NCBI GenBank assembly: GCA_022695795.1
Contig: MU404172.1
Location: 12,835 to 76,834 of the forward strand
Length of the DNA stretch: 64,000 nt
Reading direction: 5' to 3'
DNA from: Biscogniauxia marginata
Taxonomy: Eukaryota; Ascomycota; Sordariomycetes; Xylariales; Xylariaceae
How positions within the stretch are numbered: the first letter of the stretch is position 1; each line of letters opens with the position of its first letter. Shown here one piece after another: positions 57,450 through 64,000 of this stretch. Made by a program: the position numbers and the translations under genes. A model generated the notes under the pieces. The model saw nothing but the letters and a program-made list of their open reading frames with translations, searched no databases and was not told where the DNA came from.

Positions 57450-59971
57450 ATGAGGTTGGCTGGTGGAGGGATTCGCCTGATCTGCACTGCTTCACTGTCA
57501 CCGCTTACGGCCGCTTTCGCCTCTACTTCTGCTGCTTGGACGCAGCATTCCCGATCGCTGCTCCACTCGTTATCCGCCGCAGTCTCCGGTCCCGCCGCAG
57601 TCTCTCCCTATATATCGTCGCCAAGCTGCTGGTTCTTCTCCTTCTTCCCCAAGTTCGGGAAGACACTTGATCGTCTCAGAATGGCTTCCTCCCTGACCTT
57701 GCCCAGACTGCCCATCTTCGACGCCATATCACGGCATGATCCTCGGTCCCCCGCCGTCGTCCACTGTCTTTCGGGCCGGTCCTTCAACTATGGCGAGCTG
57801 CTCCCAGATGTCTGTCGTGTTCGCGACCAGATACACGATGCTGCAGGCAGGTCGGACATCCGGGGCGAGCGCATCGCCTTCTTAGTAGAGAACAGCTATG
57901 ACTACGTGGGTATGCAAAAGAACAGAGAACCCTCGCCTTTCATGTAGAATACCTGCTGACTCATGCTATCCTCGAAGTGACCTTTCTGGCAATTCTTGCT
58001 GCACGCGCCATTGCGCTTCCTCTTTCGCCCCCATTCCCTGCCCCCGAGCTCCAGTACATCCTCTCTCACTCCGAGGCTCTGCTGCTCGTTCATTCGTCAA
58101 AGTTCGCCGCTAAAGCGAACGAAGTCCTGACGACCCCCTTTGCCGAAGCGTCGGCAACTACAGATCCCAACTTCAAGCCTTCGCTCAAGGCCGTCGAGCT
58201 GCAAAAGCATGAGGGTCTTGGCAGCGACACAATCTTCTACGACACCGTCACCATCTCGGGAGATACCGACGCTGAGGGCGCCGGCATGATGCTCTACACC
58301 TCTGGGACCACTGCTCGACCAAAAGGTGTGCTTTTGCCCGAGAGCGCGCTTACGGCACAAGCGAGTGCTCTTATCAAAGCGTGGAAGTACAGCTCGCAGG
58401 ACCGCTTGCTTCATGTTCTTCCGTTACACCACATCCACGGCACAGTCAATGCTATACTCGCCCCTTTGTTTGCGGGAAGTACTATCGAATTCCTCTTCCC
58501 TTTTAACGCCGATGCGGTTTGGCGACGGTTTGCAAACCCATTCCTCGAGACACCGGCTGCTAGTCCAGCTCGGATTGCTGCGAAACTCAACGGCATCGCC
58601 AAGGGGTTCTCCAATGGTGTAACTAATGGAAGTACCCATTCAACGCCACATGTTAATGGTACTACCCATTCGGCAGCCGAGACAAACGATACTGCTCATG
58701 CGGCAGCTCAGCGTAGCGCGGTCCCCTCGCTGCTTAATGCCGATAGGATTAGCCAGGTTGCTGCCGAGCTCTATGGCATTATCCGCTTGGCTACTGGAGC
58801 TACCGCTTCTCTTGAGACCGCCGGTGCCACTCTTTCACCCCGTGAAACGAATAGGATCGGCCAGTTGGCAGTTGAACTGAACGAGATGGCCCGCTCGACG
58901 CCTCCAGCTAGTATTGTTGCCCCTTCGAGAGCATATGACGTAGTTCATCCGGTTGTTCAATCCAATGGCGCCACAAACGGCTCGACCAACGGTTCGACAC
59001 ATGGTTCGACACATGGTTCGAAAGAGGAGGATAAATTCGCCAGCATGGCCAAGGAAAAGATTACCTTTTTCACTGTCGTGCCGACCGTATACACCCGGCT
59101 GCTCTCAACGCATAAGACGCTTTCTCCCGAACTAGCGGAGGCGGGCCGCACCGCCATTAGCCCGGAGCACATGCGGGTCTCCATCTCCGGCTCCGCAGCA
59201 CTCCCCACACCGGTGAAACGCGCCTGGAAGGATCTAAGCCGCGGCAACGTCCTCCTGGAGCGCTACGGCATGACGGAAGTCGGCATGGCGCTGTCCTGCG
59301 GCCTCGACTTTACCGACCGCGTAGACGGGAGCGTAGGCTGGCCCCTGCCCGGCGTCGAGGCGCGGCTCTTCGACACGGAGACCAACGAGATCATCCCCGA
59401 CGACGAGTACGAGCGCTCGGGCGAGATCCAGCTCCGCGGCGCCAACGTCTTCCGCGAGTACTGGGCTAACCCGACGGCGACGGCGAAGGAGTTCGTGCCC
59501 GCCGACGACGGCAAGGGCCCCTGGTTCAAGACGGGCGACGTGGCCGTGCGGCGGGTCGTGTCGGCGGGCTCGGGCGCGAGCGGGCCCTGGGCGCGCGGCC
59601 CCATGTACTTCATCCTCGGGCGCCAGAGCGCCGACATCATCAAGTCGGGCGGGGAGAAGGTGTCGGCGCTCGAGGTGGAGCGCGAGCTGCTCTCGCTGCC
59701 CGAGGTGCTCGAGGCGGCGGTGCTCGCCGTGCCGTCGGGCCGCTGGGGCCAGAAGGTCGGCGCCGTCGTCATCCTCGACGGCAAGCTGGCGCCCCAGGGG
59801 TGGACGCCGATGGACATGCGCCGCGCGCTGCGCGGCCGGCTCGCCAACTACAAGATCCCCCAGGTCCTCAGGGTCGTCGGGCACATACCGCGCAATGCCA
59901 TGGGCAAGATCAACAAGAAGGACCTGCTGAGGCAGGTCTTCTTGGATGACTTCAGCGGGGACGAGTCGTGA
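57450..59971 (+). CDS. ACSF3-like acyl-activating enzyme, probable malonyl-CoA synthetase
   Basis: Two exons: 57450-57909 and 57978-59971, intron 68 bp, 817 aa from the upstream ATG, or 740 aa from ATG 57681 in the same frame. ACSF3/AAE13-type enzymes convert malonate, CoA and ATP to malonyl-CoA. Seen: MMLYTSGTTARPKGV (ATP loop, about residue 256), VVPTVYTRLL, SGSAALP then LLERYGMTEVGMALSCG, GSVGWPLPGVEARLF, WFKTGDVA, FILGRQSADIIKSGGEKVSA and PRNAMGKINKKDL. The join reads NSYDYV-VTFLAILAAR. Residues 1-77 hold almost no acids and many Ser, Ala and Arg, which suggests a mitochondrial presequence. A 150-residue insert (about 345-505) rich in Asn-Gly-Ser/Thr repeats is not in usual family members. 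Malonate specificity is inferred. Confidence 0.85.
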
Positions 59972-61212
59972 GATGGGGAAGATGGGGAAAGATGGGCGGT
60001 TGGAAGTTTGTTAGTTAGGTAGGTAACCTACCTACCTACTTAGGCATTAGAGCGATGATTGTTAAAATTGAGTGGAAGCAGCAAGCAAGCCAGCAAGCAG
60101 CAGCGCCGTTATCTTCCGATCGGGTGCTTAACCACCTATATTCTCTTATGTATGTATGTATGAACTCTCATGATTGAAGATAGAGTATGAAGGCGGAGGG
60201 GGGAAGTAACTGATGCTGGGAGGAATGAAGGGGGGCGATCTTGCGCTCTGTATACTTCAATCTTGCTGTTTATTATGGAGTTTAAACGAAAGGGGAGGGG
60301 AATAGAATGAATAAACTTAGGCGTTCTCTTCTCGTTTGATATTGTTCCTGTCCTATGTGTCTCTGATGGGAATTGACTGTATCGAACTGGTTTGTGTTGT
60401 GATTCGGCTACATGATGTCAGGAGTAAAACTGGATAGAGTACCCTTAATCAGCCGGCTATCGTGATAGCAGAAAGAGATATGTACTGTAAGTAATCCATC
60501 CTCATCGTAGCCATCTAACTACCTAGGTAGGTGTCTGGTTACGCAATAGAGACGATACAGAGGTAAATAGAGAGAGTATGAACCCTCAAACGAGGATAAC
60601 CGAGATTACCAGTAAGTGAAGTAATTTATGGCAAAGCTCCGGAGTAGCCCAAATTTCTGTCGAATGCATTCACTGGGACTTGGGGGTGTTGAGGAAAACA
60701 GACCTGGCGGCGGCTCGAAATAAAAATACAAGAAGGGAGAAAAGTTACGTAAATGATTTTTTGTCTTAGTCTGCTTGCTCTCCCCATCTCACCATCATGA
60801 GTGAGATAGCACAGCTCGTAGCCGTCATTACTACATACATGTGGATTGGAAAGAAAAACTCTACGCAAATAGATAATGATGCCCCCACCAGGCAAAGCCT
60901 AGTTTATCTCACTTGCTCCTTGCCATGAGCAAGCAATATGTGCATACCTAACGTGGATATCAAGCAGGACCGAGGCGCCACCTCCCTCCTGATACCAGTT
61001 CCATATCCCTAAGGGTTGTTTTCGTGCAACCTCGCCGAAGTTCCATTGTCTCGTTTGCCTGTACTGCGATCCGAATACTACTAATAAAGCTGGCTTCTTA
61101 TGAGCATATATATCCGGACAAACCACTGTTGATTTACCTGGATCCACTACATGCCCGCTACCCTGCCATCAGGCGCCAGTGCAACCAGCAGGCAATTAGC
61201 AATAGAGACGGC
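59972..61212. other. convergent intergenic region
   Basis: 1.24 kb between the stops of the acyl-CoA synthetase (+) and eIF4E (-). It carries a TAGGTAGGTAACCTACCTAC palindromic run at about 60014-60035 and CTACCTAGGTAGG near 60519. No gene was found. Confidence 0.55.
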
Positions 61213-62125
61213 TTAGGCGGTGAACTTGGCCTTCGCGCGTGTGCTGCCGCTGTGGGCTGAGTCAGTGTGGCCGGAGAACTCGACGACCTCATTGGGGCCC
61301 AGCTTCAGGATCTCCTTGAATCGCTTGCCGATGGCGAGCAGGATCTTCTGGCCCTTATCCACGGAACGACCCTTGCCGCCGGCCACGTCGCCGTCACCCC
61401 GACCAGGAATGCTTTTCCCAATGGTGCGGGTCCAGACGCCAATGCGGAAGAAGGCCTTGCGCACATTGACCACGACACCCATGACCTCGCCGTCATCCTC
61501 CTCCTCGAGGGTCTCACCGATGGCCGCCAGCATAGTGTGCAACCACAGGTCGTTAATGTCGATGCTACGCTTGTCCTTGAATTGATAAGACCACTTGCCT
61601 CCGTGCTTGTTCTGCGGGTCCTCCCACTCAGGTCGCACGCCCTCCTTGAACAAGTGGTAGTCAGACTTCATGGCGAGGTCGGAGACGGGTGCAATGTTGT
61701 TCTGCGAGGATATTTGTCAGTTAGGGTTCGAAGAAGATCGAATAAGAAAGAAGCACTGCGTATGTAGAGCGACGATTCTCTGGGATATTCCCTTGCGGGG
61801 GTACTTACATAGATGCCCCAAAACTCCTCGACCGTGTTGAATGTAATGACTTCCTTGAGCAGGTCGTTCCAGTTGTCGCCCTAGTCAGACGACGGTTAGC
61901 TAGCGTCCCGATGGAGAATGCGAGGGCGGGGAAACTAACCTTGCCGCTGGAAGGCTTGGTGAACCACAGGGTCCATTTGTTCTGGAGGGGGTGCTTGACA
62001 TTGAAGTTGTCCTTGTCGTGGAAGACGGTGATCAGTCTGCCCTCCAGTTCGGAAAGAGTCAGCTCGGAGCCCTTGTCGCCATCGGGCGAGATGGGGATGG
62101 TGGTAAGGTCGACTTGTTCTGACAT
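61213..62125 (-). CDS. eIF4E, mRNA cap-binding translation factor
   Basis: Three exons on the minus strand: 61940-62125, 61809-61880 and 61213-61701 (introns 59 and 107 bp), 248 aa. eIF4E binds the m7G cap and recruits eIF4G. The joins give SSGK-GDNWNDLLKEVITF and EEFWGIY-NNIAPVSDLAMKS, both in phase. Cap-contacting tryptophans are in place: NKWTLWFTKP at about 49-58, VEEFWGIY at about 80, and RPEWEDPQNKHGGKW near 115. The WFTKP and TVEEFWG blocks also form the eIF4G-binding face. The C-terminal loop has a Gly/Asp/Lys insert (GRGDGDVAGGKGRS) and the protein ends AKFTA. Yeast Cdc33 is 213 aa; filamentous fungi often have this extra length. Confidence 0.95.
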
Positions 62126-62804
62126 GATTGACGTTGTTCGATGGTGTGTTCGGTGGTGTGTTCGGTGGTGTTTGGTGTGGGTGTTGAGGTGGAGGACTAG
62201 AATGGAAAAGTCGGCGGCTGCGGGCCAAGTAAGTACCTAGCGGGAAGGCCGGGGTTGAGAGGCAGTCACTGGAGTAACCTGCACGGGACAAAAGGAGAAG
62301 GCAAAGGACTTCTGAAGGCAAAGGTGAAGGCGAAGGCGCAACGTGGGTTGTCAGTCGAAGCGATGTTTCGTTCGCGGTTCCCCTCGTGGGGCAGGGGGCA
62401 ACGGCAACGTGAAAAGAGAGTGCAAGGCTGTGAAAACAGGTCGCGGGTTTGCACTCTGCGTGATGGAAGAGGAATTCGGACTTTGCGCCAGGCAGAGTCA
62501 AGAGTCGTAGACGGTCGGAGTGAGTCGTGGGTGGTGTCTCAGTTCGTCCCTTTTTTATTTTATTTTTTCCTTTCGCCGGAGGAGGTTGTCGGGGTGCATG
62601 TGGTGGGGCAAGGAATTGGAAGTCGCAAAGAAATTCAGCCTCCGCCGTTGCCCCAGACCCAGCATGCACATGGTCCGTGCATCAATGTCCTATGTTTAAG
62701 TATATAGGTACATACCTACCTACCTATGTACATATGTACCTTAGGTGCTGATACCTGAGGCATTCAACATATTTTGTACTGTGATAGTCTACCTACATAC
62801 ATGT
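62126..62804. promoter_or_regulatory. eIF4E upstream region
   Basis: 679 bp ahead of the eIF4E start on the minus strand. The first 60 bp contain a GGTGTGTTCGGTGGTGT-type imperfect repeat (62136-62173), so the mRNA leader is CA-rich. TACATACCTACCTACC and similar runs lie at 62705-62740. No gene. Confidence 0.5.
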
Positions 62805-62999
62805 TGTGACGAACCTCCCTGTGTGTTCCTAGTCAGCTGACTTCACAGGTAAGTACGTACTAGGTTTTCTTGATTTAAAGGTAACAATGGGTTGAGATTG
62901 GTTTAAGTGATTTACAATGTTATGTTCATTAAAAAGGTTTCAAGGTACTTTCATTATAGTATTAAAGAGTGACTATAATCTTAAATTAATAGCTAAAAA
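62805..62999 (-). repeat. lightly mutated LTR fragment, same family as 5687-6078
   Basis: TGTGACGAACCTCCCTGTGT... matches 5687 onward for about 190 bp (for instance GTAAGTACGTACT and ATTAAAGAGTGACTATAAT in both copies up to transitions). Homology stops near 62999, so the outer half of the LTR is missing. In element orientation the inner end faces left, yet no gypsy internal region lies there. Confidence 0.8.
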
Positions 63000-63333
63000 A
63001 CGAGAGATTAATTATATAGGAAATTTTAATTTATTTATACTTATTACTTCTTCTTTATAGTATGTTAAATACCTTTAAATTTAAATAAGTCTTAAAATTA
63101 ACTTAAATTTATTATGTTAAGTTTATCTTAGTTAACTAACTAACACAAATTTAACATCACATAACATTACATAGAATATGTGTTATCCCCACTATTTCAC
63201 ACATTCTTGGTTCCTATTTCGACATCCTTATTAAGGCTCCTTTTAACAGAGCTAATTTATAACACTATTCCCTCTCTCCTTAAATCTTTGTCCCAAAGAC
63301 CTCGAGTAAGTTCTTCCCTCCTCATTCCTCATA
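63000..63333. other. AT-rich stretch before the Cys-rich pseudogene
   Basis: 334 bp of AT-rich sequence turning to normal composition near 63170. CCCTCTCTCC and similar pyrimidine tracts at 63268-63333 look like a former promoter or leader. Confidence 0.45.
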
Positions 63334-63945
63334 ATGTCTAGTATTTCGAAGCCACCTGCGAAACCTCGCAAAAGTAAGCAGGAATCCCGGGATTCTTTTA
63401 CTATATATATTCGGTTCTTTAGTTTTAAGGTATTTCCTTGTTTTAATTATTTTAAGATTAACCTGCCTTGCTTTATAGTTCTTGAATTTAAAACCTGTTT
63501 TAATTATATAGTTAAAGTTTATTATTATTATAACGGTTCGAGTATCGAGATATTTAACTTATTTAATATAAATCGAAAACGAGAGAAATTAGTAGTTAAG
63601 CGTTATAAAACAAAAAAGAAGCTTTAATCCTTTAATAATTAATTATAAGTTCTCGTAAAATAGTTAATTCATATTCGCAAATAAAAGGAGTTTTTTTAAA
63701 GACAGGGTTTAAAGATGTTAAAACGCGGTTTTTCTTCTATCGAAGAAATGAAGAAGGTGAAGGAAAAAGAATAGAAACGTCTAAGGGAGGAGCAAGCCAG
63801 ATTGGCGGCCGAACAGCGTTCGCTAGCCAAGCAAATTAATGCTGCTTCTGCGGCCGTCCCCTCCTTCGACCTGTCTTTTCTAAACCAGGATCCCGATTTT
63901 CGGGCCCTCTTGGCCGATCCGGGTTCTAGCGGTGAAAGTTCTTAA
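63334..63945 (+). pseudogene. RIP-damaged gene of a fungal Cys-rich/coiled-coil protein family
   Basis: One frame runs from ATG 63334 to TAA 63943-63945 with seven internal stops (first at 63625). The start reads MSSISKPPAKPRKSKQESRD and is intact. 63400-63700 is heavily AT-shifted but keeps spaced Cys (FPCFNY, LPCFIV, KTCFNY), the residue of a Cys-rich cluster. After 63715 composition is normal: MLKRGFSSIEEMKKVKEKE, a TAG stop, KRLREEQARLAAEQRSLAKQ, then SFDLSFLNQDPDFRALLADP. Basic N-terminus, Cys cluster, coiled coil and short acidic tail match a family common in fungal genomes, often near transposons; this assignment is from memory of the layout. Function unknown. The damage is C-to-T type. 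Confidence 0.7.
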
Positions 63946-64000
63946 GTTCGTTTGTCAAGTTCCTCAGGTGCTTAAGAGGTTTTTAAGTGTTTTCTTTTAG
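63946..64000. other. 3' flank of the pseudogene at window end
   Basis: 55 bp with several AAGT-type words; nothing further can be said. Confidence 0.4.

Overview
The window is nuclear DNA of a filamentous ascomycete, most likely a Sordariomycete. Support comes from short 49-172 bp GT-AG introns, the gene content (NOC2, VPS28, fungal-order BTA1, MDM12, FAB1, BOL1-type BolA, eIF4E), scattered TACCTA/TAGGTA runs between genes, and very AT-rich blocks of transposons mutated in the way expected of repeat-induced point mutation (RIP). Species cannot be read from the sequence.

Layout. 1-6.8 kb: a RIP-mutated Ty3/gypsy element on the minus strand whose 3' end lies outside the window. 6.8-24.7 kb: a gene-rich segment with NOC2 (-), VPS28 (+), an AlaX-type tRNA editing protein (+), betaine-lipid synthase BTA1 (+), a DUF726/Mil1-like hydrolase (+), a GNAT acetyltransferase (-), a small three-exon gene with a 32-bp micro-exon (-) and a DUF1857 protein (-). 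24.7-38.4 kb: a nest of RIP-mutated elements: two pogo-like DNA transposons in opposite orientation, several short TA-flanked terminal-inverted-repeat elements and one Ty1/copia element. 38.4-53.1 kb: MDM12 (-), the very large FAB1 (-), an unrecognised proline-rich gene (+) and a BolA gene (-). 53.5-56.6 kb: an unclassified AT-rich repeat block. 56.6-62.8 kb: a malonyl-CoA-synthetase-like gene (+) and eIF4E (-). 62.8-64 kb: a lightly mutated LTR fragment and a RIP-damaged Cys-rich/coiled-coil gene.

The genes are independent housekeeping genes, not an operon or a metabolic cluster. Several act on membranes or lipids (VPS28 in ESCRT-I, FAB1 in PI(3,5)P2 synthesis, MDM12 at ER-mitochondria contacts, BTA1 in betaine lipids, the DUF726 protein), but I read nothing into their adjacency. 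NOC2/VPS28 and FAB1/the unknown gene are divergent pairs that may share promoters.

The least ordinary material is in the mobile DNA. An in-frame heptapeptide minisatellite sits behind the integrase core of the gypsy element and has not been mutated at CpA sites although its surroundings have. A family of TA-flanked elements has two interchangeable terminus types, including one element with mismatched ends. A 178-bp hairpin-rich insertion stands out as unmutated inside one of those elements. All splice joins were made by eye from phase, GT-AG borders and family fit; none is backed by transcript data.
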